Source: Embiotoca jacksoni (Eukaryota > Chordata > Actinopteri > Embiotocidae). Taken from it: DNA of 64,000 nucleotides. This document shows, piece by piece, positions 1 to 12,185 of this stretch; position 1 is the first letter of the stretch; every line of letters starts with the position of its first letter. Location of the stretch: contig JAKOON010000007.1 in assembly GCA_022577435.1 (NCBI GenBank), positions 20,249,866-20,313,865 of the forward strand, given 5' to 3'. The position numbers and the translations under genes are program-made. A model generated the notes under the pieces. It had not been told where the DNA came from, searched no databases, and worked only from the letters and a program-made list of their open reading frames with translations.

Positions 1-449
1 TTCCTTCCAGTGTGGCTGTAGTTGGGGTGACAGGGAGATCAAATGGTGGCAGTCTTGTTTGCATGTTTGGTTTGAGTTTCTTTAACTCTGGCATATTATA
101 GTCCTGCAGCATAGTTTGGTTTAGTTCCAATTCTTTTGATTGTAGTGGTGTTTCGTTTTGCTTGCCTACTTTGCAGTTTGTTGTACACCACCAGCCGCCC
201 TGAAAGTGCAGTTTTGCCCCACATTCTTAATTTTCTTTGGCTGTTGATTTATGGTTGATTTGATTTGTGCATTAAACATGCATTCATTATCTGCTGTGTT
301 TAGGGCTCTTTTGCAATTTAGTTTTATTGTTCAGTCAAGTGGAGATTAGTTTTTTTTTTTTTTTTCTATTGTAATACAACTATCATTTTTGTCAATAGCA
401 GTCTCCAGTTCCAGTTTATTCTGGGTCCAGTGCATTTCCCATGGTCACA
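1..449 (+). repeat. LTR-like dispersed repeat, copy 1 (truncated by window start)
   Basis: Matches 28897-29388 collinearly over most of its length. Shared blocks include the text around 'caaatggtggcagtct', 'ggtttagttccaatt', 'ttccagtttattctgggtcc' and a final 'tggtcaca'. The downstream ending in CA and an AATAAA in the other copy suggest a solo LTR, but no 5' boundary or target duplication is visible. A poly-T run at 350-366 interrupts it. Strand is given relative to the copy at 28.8 kb. Confidence 0.6.
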
Positions 450-784
450 TATATTGAATAGGTATTTTTTTTGCATTTTGTTTTTCCAGTCTTAATAGCA
501 TTCATTTTATTGACTGAAAATAAAAACTTGATGTGCTACATTTATTTCTGAATTTACATCATTTAGGTTATGAATAATTTACAAACAGGGTATATTGGAA
601 TGACCAGCACAAGCTTCCTGCAAATATATTGAATTTTCACACTAATTTTAAACATTTGTTTTTCAGTCTTTATGAAAATGAACGCAGAAATTAGCCACCT
701 GCAATGCTAACTGCATGAGGGATGTGCATTCAAGGATACTTTCTGGTTGACTTAATGACTGCTGTATTCATCACGCGCAGTAAA
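450..784. other. AT-rich DNA, nothing recognised
   Basis: No ORF, simple repeat array or transposon end seen. Confidence 0.5.
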
Positions 785-876
785 TGATTATCTGTCTTTC
801 TGTATTTGCCCTGTCATGAACACAGCCTTGGTGTAACCCACCTGCACCCAAATACAGCTGGGATGGGCTCCACACT
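785..876 (+). repeat. SINE/L2-like fragment
   Basis: Contains 'tgtctttctgtatttgccct' and 'acagctgggatgggctcca'. These are degraded versions of the middle and 3' part of the teleost repeat seen better at 4597-4857 (there 'tgtctttctgtgttggccct' and 'cagctgggataggctacaa'). The opposite-strand ORF over it is not a gene. Confidence 0.6.
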
Positions 877-1133
877 ACCACTTTCCTTTCAAGAGGAGAA
901 TAAGGCTTGTTGTTGCTAAGTGCAGGTCTACTGTTGATTGAAAAGCTTGAGTGGGAGATTTCTTCTGTCGGAAGTAATGGTATAATACAGCAGGACCACC
1001 AAAGCAGGCTTGACATCAATATTGTACAAGCAATGTTGTTACAAAAAGATAATAGAAAAAGAGACACAATAAAGCCTGGGAGTCGCTGAGACGATGAAAA
1101 GCGGACAACAGAGAAGAGATTAAAATTGAAAGC

Positions 1134-1298
1134 ATGGGTGACTTTGCTTCAGTGCTGTACAAGTGTGCCAAATTTGATGGACCATATGCTGTCAAAAATC
1201 CCCCGGACCATCACAACGAGTGTTTTCTCCAATCAATCATGAATGGCGTCTCTGAACTGTGGGCAAGCTTGATTTTTTATCTTGAGACAGAATTGTGA
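1134..1298 (+). other. 54-codon ORF ending at a consensus-like splice donor
   Basis: An ATG at 1134 opens 54 codons to TGA at 1296. The frame includes the peptide stretches GDFASVLYKCAKFDGPY and NPPDHHNECFLQSIMNG. At 1295 lies gtgagtaag, close to the vertebrate 5' splice consensus, so the frame could be an exon ending at 1294. I do not recognise the protein. No acceptor or downstream exon was found. It could equally be a chance ORF or an old transposon ORF. Confidence 0.25.
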
Positions 1299-2450
1299 GT
1301 AAGGCAGAGGTGGTCAGTGATTGAGGACACTGTCCAAGGTAAAGAGAAGATTTTAGACATCTTTCATTACTCATAGTTAGACATCAGCTGAGACGGCTGA
1401 CTCATGCTGACATTCTGTTCCAGGTGTACCTTCCCTTACTTTTTCAGTCTTCAACATTCATGCCAATACTCAGAAGTCACTCAAGAGCATCATCATGAAC
1501 ACAAACATAGGACATGAAAGTTTATGTCCAGTAGGGTGCCCAAAATGTCTTGAGATACGTTTACAAAAACATACCCTATACTTGATTCAGCTGTATAACT
1601 GGTCCAGCAGTTGTAAATGTTTTCCAACAAAATGACAACCTTAAAAGTTAATGCTTTATGTTCCCACTACGCTTCATGTACGATGACAATACCAACAAAA
1701 CTTTCTTCACTTTAAAAGTTGCTATTTTCTAAATGTACTATATTGACTTGTTATTTCATGGCATCCAGCTATTAACCCATTTACTACTTTTGATGTGACC
1801 AGGTGGGGATGGCTGCCGGTACCTCAAATATTAATGTTACTGTACGTCCACAATCTCAGGGAAGCAGTCACATGGCATGCTTTGAGACCTCCTGAAGCTT
1901 ACTGCTCCCAAAACGGACCAGCAGCACAGACAGTAGTCAGTTTCAGCAGTTTATTTTGTCTTCAGAGAAGCGCAATGCAACAAACAAAAGTATCTGGTTG
2001 GCCCGAAACATTCCTAACATAAAAAAACAAAAAGCAAGGGTCTAACCTAGGCTCCCAAAACCAAACAAATGAGAACAAGGGTTCAATAAACAATTTTTCT
2101 CTTAAGGTGTTCAATATTTACAAGTGCTCAGTATTTACAAAAGTGAAGATAACTTGTGCTACTTACAACCAGGTTTTGAATAAGGCTCAATATTTTCTAT
2201 TCTCAATGCCAAACAAATTCTTCAGACTTTCACTCCACACTTTCTTCATTCGTTTTTCTCAGTGTGTTGTCATTTTGACCGTGGATGGACCACTGGTTGC
2301 CAGCTGGGTTTAAGAGGCTGCAGCTACAGACTGATCCAATCTAGTGGCAGCAACTCCATTGAGCTCCTCCACTGGAGACTCATCAATTAATTTGAACCGA
2401 CCAACCAGAAGGCTTGAACTGTTTTGGCCCAAGCACAAACACGCCCATGT

Positions 2451-2452
<2 letters not shown>
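1299..2452. other. Non-coding DNA, nothing recognised
   Basis: Short unsupported ORFs only. No transposon ends or arrays seen. Confidence 0.5.

Positions 2453-2519
<67 letters not shown>
2453..2519. repeat. (CA)n microsatellite, about 33 units
   Basis: Uninterrupted CA dinucleotides. The threonine-histidine and cysteine-valine ORFs across it are artefacts. Confidence 0.97.
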
Positions 2520-2521
<2 letters not shown>

Positions 2522-2675
2522 GTAGACGCGGAAACATATCATAACCCAGGGTCATAACAGTCATTTTTCCCGGCCAGCATTTGCAGCTCCTCCTGGCTGA
2601 TCCTAAAGTGTTCCTGGTCCAGGCAGGTAATCCCTGTGGTGTGTTGTCCTCCATTCCTCCATGTCCTCCATGTCC

Positions 2676-2772
2676 CCCCCATGGAGGAATTGTTCAATTG
2701 TTGGGTTTCGCTCTATGTTTGATGGTCTGCACCTCATGCCCTGATGACTGTGCTATGTAAATAAAACTAATC
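2676..2772 (+). repeat. Degenerate LINE 3' tail fragment
   Basis: 'gaattgttcaattgttgggt' followed by 'tgctatgtaaataaaact' resembles the 3' end of the LINE copy at 60764-61580, which reads 'gaattgttgggtttctctgt' and 'cactatataaataaagttg'. The pentamer tail is absent. Confidence 0.5.
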
Positions 2773-3602
2773 AGATTAAAATGTTCCTTACTGCTTCATT
2801 CAGATACAACGGGACATTAAATAAAGATCCACATGTTAGCATGAAACGTGGCACTTAGTTTGAGAGAGAATCATAGAGCAGCTTTAATATAGATATGTTA
2901 TAATAGCAAATAACGAGAAGAAGACTGAATGACAGGACAGTTGTTATTCGTTTAATTCCTCTAATTCTGTCTTCCTCTGCATGTCAAACCTTGTACTTCA
3001 TGTTTATGTGATTGCATTTACTTCAGATTTGTGCTGTGTTGCCACTTTGACATAAAAGTGACCTGGATGCTTATTTAGACATGAGATCAACAGGCTAAAT
3101 TACTATCAGATTAACGCAAAAGGGTGCATGTCAGGGACTAATGGTTTACCAGACACATAGATGACTGTAGTTTTCTTTATCACATAAATAATGATCAGTG
3201 TTACAATGTCCAAAAAATGTAAGCAAAACCCATCCCTTTAAGTGACATAAATATGCATGTGATCCAGAAATGAGGGGAAACTTTGAATGGAGTAAATGGT
3301 GAAATGAATGGAGGCACATCCATTAGAGAGGAGTAATTAAATCTAGTCACATATTAACAAGTGGTTTTATTCCAATATATTGTACTCAGCTAATGGGCTT
3401 ATTTTCCATATCTTTAAAATTTAATTTCACAGCAGCGTATTATGGCTTTAATTTGCACTGGGACCTCACATAGGGGCTGTTGGGTTAAACACAAGAGTAG
3501 AAACATTAATCTGAAAACGAATTAGCTAATCAATCATCCACTGGAGGGAAAAGGGGTAGAAGTCATAATGATAGGGCACGACCCCAAATGGGCTGCCACC
3601 AC

Positions 3603-3605
<3 letters not shown>
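2773..3605. other. AT-rich DNA, nothing recognised
   Basis: No coding or repeat signal found. Confidence 0.5.

Positions 3606-3673
<68 letters not shown>
3606..3673. repeat. (GT)n microsatellite, about 34 units
   Basis: Uninterrupted GT dinucleotides, opposite in strand sense to the CA array at 2453. Confidence 0.97.
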
Positions 3674-4596
3674 TTGTTACACAAGGAAAAGGCTAGTTGA
3701 GAGAAATATGGTTGCCCCAATAATCTAGGATGCAGCTAATTCACTGATGGTGTTCCAATGCAAGGAACTGTCGGATTTTAGTCCCACTGAGCTGCACTGG
3801 ATGTTGTCAGTCTGTGAGTGTGTGGTCTACATGAAAATATATGTAGCACTGGACTCCGTGGTAGTGACATATAATCAGATAATAATCTCTAAAAGGTGAC
3901 TTTGTGCTGTTTTTGCAATGTGTTCGTGAAGGTGTGTAAAAGCTTTTTCAAACTCATTGCTGGCAACTTGTTTAACAAGCTAACAGAGGTGACTTTTGTA
4001 ATTGTGCTTCAGGAGCACAATATTATGCTGCGTCACAGCTTTCTGTCAATTGGTGTGTGTGTGTGTTTACTTCAATGGATTTCAATTTTCATTTTCACCT
4101 CACAATAAACAATAATAAGTAATCCCCATTGTCCCCGCCAATGTACCTTTGCGTCCTCCAACCTTACAGTAACACAAATACACACAAACTTTATTTGGCT
4201 ATAACAAACTGCCCTCATCACTATTAGCAATAGGAACATCCAGACTAATCAGTAAATCAATAAATACATACATATGAAGAAATGACACATCTGGATGACA
4301 CTAAGCTCTTCTCTACTGTGAATATTTGCCATTGTCCAAGTGTGGTTTGTAAAACTTAAATTAATTCTAATGACTGACCATCTTGAACATTTTAAATCAG
4401 TTGCCTTGGGAGAACAACTCCAGGTGCATTGTGAGTCATCTGGTTGCTGCTCAGTTAATTAAGAAGTTGTTTGGAAAGTGTTGGAAAACAGATTCATTGC
4501 TGAGTGACATTGGCCTAAATAATAATATGCAACTTAACATTACATATGCAGCAAAAAAACGTAAAAGTAAACAATCCAAAGAAAATGCACATGGCA
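3674..4596. other. Non-coding DNA, nothing recognised
   Basis: Contains a short gtgtgtgtgtgtg run near 4052. Otherwise featureless. Confidence 0.5.
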
Positions 4597-4857
4597 TTGG
4601 CATGTTCTCCGTGTTCCTGCGTGGGTTTCTCTGGGTGCTCTGGCTTCCTCCCACAGTCCAAAGATATCCATACCAGGTTAATCGATGATTCTAAACTGGC
4701 CGTAGGTGTGAATTGCTGTCTTTCTGTGTTGGCCCTCTGGTGGACTGACAACCTACCTATAGTGTACTGGCCGCCCAAAGTCAGCTGGGATAGGCTACAA
4801 TCCCACCGTAACCCTGTACAGCATGGTGCAGGTAGAGATAATGGATGGATGGATGGT
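4597..4857 (+). repeat. SINE/L2-like retroposon with GGAT tail
   Basis: Begins 'gcatgttctccgtgttcctg', continues through 'tggcttcctcccacagtcca' and 'cagctgggataggctacaa', and ends in (atgg)n at 4842-4856. This text is a very common teleost non-LTR 3' segment, shared by L2/Maui-type LINEs and by tRNA-headed SINEs that borrow their tails. The head is missing, so this is a 5'-truncated copy. Overlapping ORFs on both strands are spurious. Confidence 0.8.
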
Positions 4858-5092
4858 TTTTACAGCGATGTAGTATGTCCTTAGCCTGGCTGCAGCAACT
4901 GTCACACACAGCTTCAGTTTACTTCGCTGTGATAACCATCTGGTAACTTGGCTCGTACTTAGTGTTTGCACAGCCGCTCTGATGGCCGGACCAATCTGTA
5001 ACCAGAGTAAGCTGTGTTAAGTCCTTGGAAGGCTGGTGACAATGACGATTGCAGCGTTAACATTTTTTGACTCTCATTGACCAGAAATAAAA

Positions 5093-5330
5093 CGCTGAAC
5101 CTAATCACACTGCTGCTGTTAATTAAAAACAACTTTAAAATACGCTGTGCTCAGGAAAAAGGCTTTGGTGGACACGGGTGTAGGTAGTTGCACCAGTGGC
5201 TGAGTGTCAGCCAGTTTTCACGCAAGCTGATTGGTTAAAATAAACCTGGTATCTACGCCCAGTAGGATGGAATGACTGGAAACGATTCTCTGTGGAGCGC
5301 AGCCAGACCCCAGACCCATATTCACGTAGT
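5093..5330. repeat. Low-copy repeat segment (partner at 5995-6215)
   Basis: 'attaaaaacaactttaaaat' and 'gtaggtagttgcac' recur as 'attaaaaacagttttaaaat' and 'gaggtagttgcagc' at 6042-6093. The segment near 5230-5305 also matches 6137-6207 in inverted sense, around 'ggttccatcctagtgg'. The arrangement suggests one rearranged repeat, but its class is unknown. Confidence 0.4.
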
Positions 5331-5994
5331 GGAATTGTAAATCTGAAGACACACACTGCTCCCCGTTCAGTGCTGCTACAGTCTCAGGTAGTGCTGAGCT
5401 GACTTTTCCACAGCTCAGAGGTCTGTTCAGGGTCTGACTTTGAACCCTTCCCTGTATCGCTGCAGAAATCTGACTACCTTTATTCTGTCTTATTTCGTCA
5501 TCGTCAGCTTCAGTTGTCATTATTCTCGTGTGTTTGACTGCAAACGAACACACGTGCCAACGTCTCCAAGGAAATTGCAACTGCTGTGTCTCCAGAGAAC
5601 TGTTTCTCACTTTGAGTACAGTCAAATTTTGCAATTTACAGCTATAAAAAAGCTATAGTCTGTAGCTGGGGAGAATGCATTTCTTGTCCAAACTAAAAGC
5701 CCACAGGGGTAGACGGTGATGTAGTGAAGTTTTTTTTACGACCGGGAGTTTTTCATTTATTTTATATTTATTAATTTAATTTAGTTGTCTCGAGACATTT
5801 CCTGACCAGACGATGGAGTCCGTTCAGATTGCAGCGGTCTCGGAGTGGCTTCCATCAGCGATAGACTTGCTGCCTATCTTTAGTGGAGGAGAGCCGCTTC
5901 TGGGACGGACCGGTGAAAATAGGAAGCATTGACTTTAATGACGGTGATACAGTCCAGCAGCCGTGTCGGAGATGGAACAAGTGGAACATAGCCT
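5331..5994. other. Moderately GC-rich spacer, nothing recognised
   Basis: Lies between the two related segments at 5093 and 5995. It may be part of the same element, but no protein motif is visible. Confidence 0.35.
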
Positions 5995-6215
5995 TTAGTG
6001 CCTCATCACGCTGCTGATGTTTAAAAGAAGTGGCGCTCCTATTAAAAACAGTTTTAAAATATTTGCCCTGCTCGGCCTGAGGTAGTTGCAGCGATGGCGG
6101 TGTTGGATGGTTTCTGGCACACATGGATTTGGGTACGCTGCATAAGGAATCGTTCACAGTGGTTCCATCCTAGTGGACGTCATCCTCAAGTTTATTTGAA
6201 CCAGACCCATATATT
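5995..6215. repeat. Low-copy repeat segment (partner at 5093-5330)
   Basis: Shares a direct match with 5093-5197 and an inverted match with 5227-5305. Both partners also carry 'ccagacccatat'. Confidence 0.4.
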
Positions 6216-7230
6216 CTCAATATATGGTGATATAGATTCATACTTAGTGGATAAGGAGTTAGTTCACTTTTTTCCTAAGTCCTGTTTGAACACACAAACA
6301 GGACTGCCAGTCTAGATGCAGTAAACGGGTCAGTAAGTGAACACATAACAGTGATGTATTCACTTACTGACGGGGTTTCAGAAGTTGCCAGTAGAAAGTC
6401 AACGTGCTACGGCTGTGAATAATTGAACAGGTGGGCTGAAATTAAAAGTCAGACAACCACATTGTCTTTGTAGGATAACAAAGTTTTGTAGTCTTTTTAA
6501 AATATTGTTCATAAAGCTTGATATCTATCTATATATTTAAAAGTTTATGAGTTTAAATGTAGTTTAACCACCAAATTACAATTAATAGTATTTCAGTCAG
6601 GATCCTTTTGGTCAAAGAAAGTTTTTATTGCATGTGCAGTAAGTTATATTTGGCAGTATGGCTCTGTTCTGTACATATGTGGAAAGCCAAAGGGAGGGAG
6701 AGCAGCTGCAAGACCCAGACAGAACAGAGCAGGCATCAATGACAACAGAAATGACATTAATTAAATAAGACACGAACTAAAGGGAGGAGATGGAGTGGTG
6801 AGGAAGACGGGTAGGCAGACGGAAGAAGTTTAAATAAGGCACCTTGTTTGATATTTGCCAATTGAATGCATGCTGGGGAATCAGATTCAGAGCATTCAGT
6901 TGAAGTGAGCTGACCTCCAGATCAGCTGTTGTAGATTTCAAGTGAGCTGAGCTTGACTTTGTGCTGTGCTCAATGGAATTTTACATAGTTCAAAATAATC
7001 CGCTAAAGTCTAATTAGCTACCATTAGCAGTTGATTTACTCATTTAGCTGCTATCTTATTTAATAATGTGAAATAACAAACTGGAGAACCAAACTGTCAT
7101 AGATAACAACCAGTGGAAGTCAACAACTAAACTTAACTTTAGTTTTAGCTAAGGCCAGCAGTGACTATCCCAGGAGCTTAGCTTGAATTATGCACTGCTG
7201 TGGTTGATATTTATTTCATGTAGACAGAGA
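6216..7230. other. Non-coding DNA, nothing recognised
   Basis: A GA-rich stretch lies at about 6690-6830. No coding support. Confidence 0.45.
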
Positions 7231-7345
7231 ACTGTCTCACTCCGCAGAGGACCATCTCACTCCTCAGAGGACCATCTCACTCCACAGAGGACCATCTCAC
7301 TCCTCAGAGGACCATCTCACTCCACAGAGGACCATCTCACTCCGC
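7231..7345. repeat. 20-bp minisatellite, about 5.75 units
   Basis: The unit is accatctcactccNcagagg, starting at 7231, 7251, 7271, 7291, 7311 and 7331. The variable base N runs g, t, a, t, a, g. Units 2-5 therefore alternate t/a and form a 40-bp higher-order repeat. The ORF across it is a by-product of the 20-bp period. Confidence 0.95.
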
Positions 7346-10300
7346 ACACTCCACAAAATGAAAACCAGGAAGGTTAAACCTGAAGTTTCCTCGATAACTG
7401 CAAATCCTGATTAAACCCTGCCCACATATTTTGTTTCCTATGTGAATGTGTCATATTGATAAAGCCCTTTAACTTCTGTTTTACTGCACATTTAAATACT
7501 AACACACAGCAACTTAGCACCAGGTAGAAACACTGAAAGAAAGAGAGTGAGCATAACCCACAGTCAGAAAAGAGACATTCAGCTACACATCCTCACAGGC
7601 AACATTGTGTATGTGTTTGTGTATGTGCGCTGGGGCCACAGATTAGCGAAAACCATTACTTTCAAATGGTTGATTTATTCATAAAACTAGTATATTGAGG
7701 TAAAAAAAACAACACTTAAATTATTCAGATAACTTTCAGAGAGTAAAATCCCCCCTGTGGATTTTTCCCTCTAATTTAAAAGGAGGAATAATACATTCAG
7801 ACACTTTGCAGGTCACTATGATATCACAGCAGATTTTCCTGCTGGATCCATGAATCTGCTCGATCCACCTTTCTCTGCTCGTCTCTTCTTCAAATCTAAT
7901 AATATTTTGTCTAACCAAGTTTCGTCCTTGAATATTACTTTCAGCAGAGTGCACCAACATTATTAACCTTCCCTGTGACCCTATTAACCATTTCTTTTAA
8001 ATCCATGTATCCTTAAACCACACGGTTAAGAGAAAAGGTCAAGGGGTCAACCGGTTCTGGATTCCAGCAATATAAGGCTAATTATAATTCTGATCAATCT
8101 GGAGAGAGAAAGAGTAGTGTATTTATTTTTAAACGCCCGCTTTAAAAAGGTACTGCAGGCTTTCACTTTTTTATAGTTCTGTAACTAAGTATAATAGCGT
8201 TTGTATTAAAATACGGAAAGGCTAGACCATTCCCCTGTTGCATGTGCATTGATACGTTTTTATGATGTCATAACAGCTTACAAAGTGTATGTAACTCTTC
8301 CCTATTTTTGTTTGAAAACAGGCCTGCCGAAAAACTGTAAAAGCCCTTTTTTAAAGGGAATTTGTGTGTAACACTCTTACTGGCATTAAATAGCATCTTT
8401 TTATACACAAACCACCTATAAGAGACATCTGTAAATTTGGCTAATGGCTAATGTTCCAGTGAGAAATAAGCAGTCATGCTACAGTATGTTATACCATGAA
8501 AATGAGCTGTCTGATGTCCTGTTATCCTCCATCCTTATGAATGGGATAAAATAAAACAATAATACAACTTTCCAACATACTGAATGAATCAAACTCCGAC
8601 AGCATCCAAATCAACGCAGACTTGCATATTGGTTTATTACTCTCATATTTTTTTTATTTTTGTAGTCCAGCTAATTAGACCAAAACATTGTAAACAAGCT
8701 AGGGCTTGGAAAACAGATAACAGAATAGTTCATAAATGCCTAAATCTGAGTAAAATGTTATATTAATTAAAAAACACAATTAAATATAAATAAGTGAAAT
8801 GGTATATTATTATTATTTAGGCTATTTATCTGTGATAATTTTTTTTTTAAATACAAATGTAAAAATGAAAGAAACAATTAAAAATAAAACTAACTTACCA
8901 CGCCTAGAATAGGACTTTAAATACAGATCTAATTGCCAAACATAAAGCTTTCCTGTGTTGTGGTTACCAATGTTTGTAATATCATTCATATGACATCATG
9001 TTTTAAATACATTCATCATAGTTTTCCTAATCTGTGCACTTGTTCTGATTATCGTATTTTTAACATCAGCATGTATTAAAAAAATCCTGAAAGACGTGCC
9101 TGATGTACACGAATATACAAACTCGTAGTAAATCACTGCAGTGTAAACAGGCAGAGTTTCGGTCAATACAGGATTTAAACATTACTATTCATCAGCCATA
9201 CAACCTCATGAAATAAAACAACCTGCTTGTTTAATTTGTTTTCTCTGGAAAATGATATGCCTTGCCTTGATACCTTTTTCATCCAGCACCATCAGGTCAC
9301 TCCTCTGTCATAGATACCACACTGAAACGAATGTCAAACACGGATCCTGACAACCATTAGCAATATTGATCAAACTGTGGATACTGTGTGGGCATCCTAA
9401 CCTTGTAAAATCTGGTTCAGTTAATTCAGTTCATGTTTTTCATTGACAGCAAAGGCACACGTTACATGTTACAACTGAAAGTTTGACTAGCAATTGATGG
9501 GCCGTCCATACGAAGACTTGGGTGCAGCATATTAATTGGTATCGATTAGCAGCAAGCTACCGCATGTTAAAATAACTAGTACTGGCATATATGCAGGTAT
9601 GAGGCCATCAGATAATTGGAACCTGGGTGGGAATCTGGTCGTTGCCATTTTAATTGTGTAAAAGGATGCGTTTTAATTGCTTTAGGGGTTCAAAAAGTGG
9701 AGACTGCGCCTGTATTGTAGAGAAGTATTGTCAATGTTGTCAAGATCTACAATGAAATATGCATTGGGATTTTGAAACCAATCAGACGACATGCCAATAA
9801 CAAGAAAAACATGATAGGTTTTTAAAAAGCCTCATCTATGCTTTGAGGGAAAAAAAAACAAAAAATGTTAGTATTCAGAGCGTGCACTAATGCTGATGCT
9901 GCCGTCTGCCTGCGTTTGTCTAATAAATGTCACCAAAATAGTGAACAAAGCCCGATGGATCGATACACTTTGAAAAATAGCCTTCAATCTCTCAGCTAGT
10001 ATCACAATGACTTTGAATTTTCCTCAACTTTCACAAAGGGCTGATGTGTGTTGTGAATCCCAGTGTGCATGCAACGGCTGTGAACGTGGACGTACGCTCT
10101 GAGAGCAGATGCGTCACTTTGCACTCCTGTCTTGTTTGGTCGGACGAGTACAGCTGAGGACACAAAAGACTTGTAATGCTCCATGTCAGATATCATAAGC
10201 CATAACATAAGCTGTTCAGAGGCAGGGAACTGATGGTGGAGAGGTAGATGGAAAGGATGGCGGAGAATTTTAAGCAGCATGTGATTGAAACCCTTACAAC

Positions 10301-10846
10301 CCCTTGGTTCGAACCGCTCAATGGAACGACGTGCCAGCAACAATTAATCTCTGTGTGAGATCATTAGGATGAGACAGAGCCCACTCCCAGTGCAGACCGG
10401 CGTATGACATGATATTTGCACTCCTCCTCTGCATCCGCTTGCTCACAAAAGTCAAGGCAGCAAAAAGGCCTGTCTTTGTGGGATGGAGGAGCAGAGGAGA
10501 GATCAGGAAAAGGGCATCCAGATGTTAAAAGCCTCGGGGGCACTTGTAGCCTTCAGAGAACTTCAGAGGTCCCACAGCATTTTAAAGCCAGTTTGAATGT
10601 GTGGAAGACTGCAGGAGAGAAAGAGGCCTGACAATCAGGAGTGGTTGTTGGAAACAGTTCATGATATTCAGAAGGATAAACTGGTGCCAAAGTGACCACA
10701 TCTCTGCAGTCTGCCAATGTTTTAGCTGGTAAATTTGACTTTCATGAATTAATGCCCATTCATTGTGCTCACTGCTTGAGGTTTTCCCATTTCATCCATA
10801 ATTGCATCAAATTAAATATTTGTAATGCAAGGTAAATACATGAACT
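7346..10846. other. Long AT-rich non-coding stretch
   Basis: About 3.5 kb with scattered A/T runs. I see no transposon ends, arrays, RNA genes or ORF worth calling. The 113-codon minus-strand ORF at 10002-10343 has no recognisable motif. Confidence 0.5.
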
Positions 10847-10848
10847 TA

Positions 10849-12129
10849 CAGTGCATCCGGAAAGTATTCACAGCGCTTCACTTTTTCCACATTTTGTTAT
10901 GTTACAGCCTTATTAAAAAATGGATTAAATTATTTTTTTTCCCTCAAAATTCTACACACAATACCCCATAATGAGTGAAAAAAAAAATGTGTTTACAATT
11001 TTTGCAAATCTATTAAAAGTCATGAACAAAAATATAACACAAACATAAGTATTCACAGCCTTTGCTCAATACTTTGTTGACGCACCTTTGTCAGCAATTA
11101 CAGCCTCAAGTCTTTTTGAGTATGATGCTACAAGCTTGGCTCCTATTTTTGGGCAGTTTCTCCCATTCTTCTTTGCAGGACCTCTCAAGCTCCATCAGGT
11201 TGGATGGAGAGCGTCAGTGCACAGCCATTTTCAGATCTCTCCAGAGATGTTCAATCGGGTTCAAGTCTGGGCTCTGCCTGGGCCTCTCAAGGACATTCAC
11301 AGAGTTGTCCCGAAGCCACTCCTTTGTTATCTTGGCTGTGTGCTTCGGGTCGTTGTCCTGTTGGAAGATGAACCTTCGCCCCAGTCTGAGGTCCAGAGCG
11401 CTCTGGAGAAGGTTTTCATCAAGGATGTCTCTGTACATTGCTGCATTCATCTTTCCCTCCATCCTGACTAGTCTCCCAGTTCCTGCTGCTGAAAAACATC
11501 CCCACAGCATGATGCTGCCACCACCATGCTTCACCGTAGAGATGGTATTGGCCAGGTGATGAGCGGTGCCTGGTTCCCTCCAGACATGATGCTTGGCATT
11601 CAGACCAAAGAGTTCAAGCTTTGTTTCATCAGACCAGATAATTTAGTTTCTCATGGTCTGAGAGTCCTTCAGGTGCCTTTTGGTAAACTCCAGGTGGGCT
11701 GTCATGTACCTTTTACTGAGGAGTGTCTTCCTCGGATTTCATGGTTTGGTTTGTGCTCTGACATGCACTGTCCACTGTGGGACCTTATATAGACGGTGTG
11801 TGTCTTTCCAAATCATGTCCAATCAACTGAATTTACCACAAGTGGACTCCAATCAAGTTGTAGAAACATCTCAAGGATGATCAGTGGAAACAGGATGCAC
11901 CTGAGCTCAATTTCGAGTGTCATGGCTGTGAATAATTATGAACATGTGAGTTTTTCATTTTTCATTTTAATAGATTTGCAAAATTAAAACCTTTTTTCAC
12001 GTTGTCATTATGGGGTATTGTGTGTAGAATTTTGAGGAAAATAATGCATTTAATCAATTTTGGAAAAAGGCTGTAACATAACAAAATGTGGAAAAAGTGA
12101 AGCACTGTGAATACTTTCTGGATGCACTG
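10849..12129 (-). mobile_element. Tc1-like DNA transposon, internally deleted, with complete ends
   Basis: The left end 'cagtgcatccggaaagtatt' is mirrored by 'aatactttctggatgcactg' at 12110-12129. The inverted similarity runs inward about 200 bp through 'cacacaataccccataatg' and its complement near 12010. TA dinucleotides flank both sides at 10847-10848 and 12130-12131, the Tc1/mariner target duplication. The element is 1281 bp; family members with a complete transposase are about 1.6 kb. The difference fits one internal deletion in the N-terminal half of the gene. It is dead by itself, but its ends could still be recognised by a transposase supplied elsewhere. Confidence 0.93.
11066..11742 (-). 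pseudogene. Tc1-like transposase remnant (DDE superfamily)
   Basis: Read on the minus strand, a start codon at 11742-11740 gives only MKSEEDTPQ before a stop. This is the original start region joined to downstream sequence by a deletion that removed the paired helix-turn-helix DNA-binding domain. The catalytic part follows: [12 protein letters not shown] holds the first Asp (about 11620-11650), [10 protein letters not shown] the second, and [11 protein letters not shown] the Glu, giving a DD34E-type triad. After MAVH (about 11214) a TGA interrupts the frame, where relatives usually have CGA, so a CpG-type transition is likely. The natural end ASTKY lies at 11066-11080. Forward-strand ORFs here are shadows. 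Confidence 0.92.
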
Positions 12130-12185
12130 TAGCTGTGGATATTCATCGTCCCCAGAAGCCTTAAGCCGTATGATTTTTTTGTTTC

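Noticed and set aside
2310..2654. Minus-strand ORF of 114 codons across the CA array
   Set aside because: More than a third is cysteine-valine from the dinucleotide repeat, and the rest has no motif.
10002..10343. Minus-strand ORF of 113 codons
   Set aside because: No motif or context; consistent with chance.
11062..11559. Forward ORF of 165 codons inside the Tc1-like element
   Set aside because: It is the opposite-strand shadow of the transposase catalytic region.
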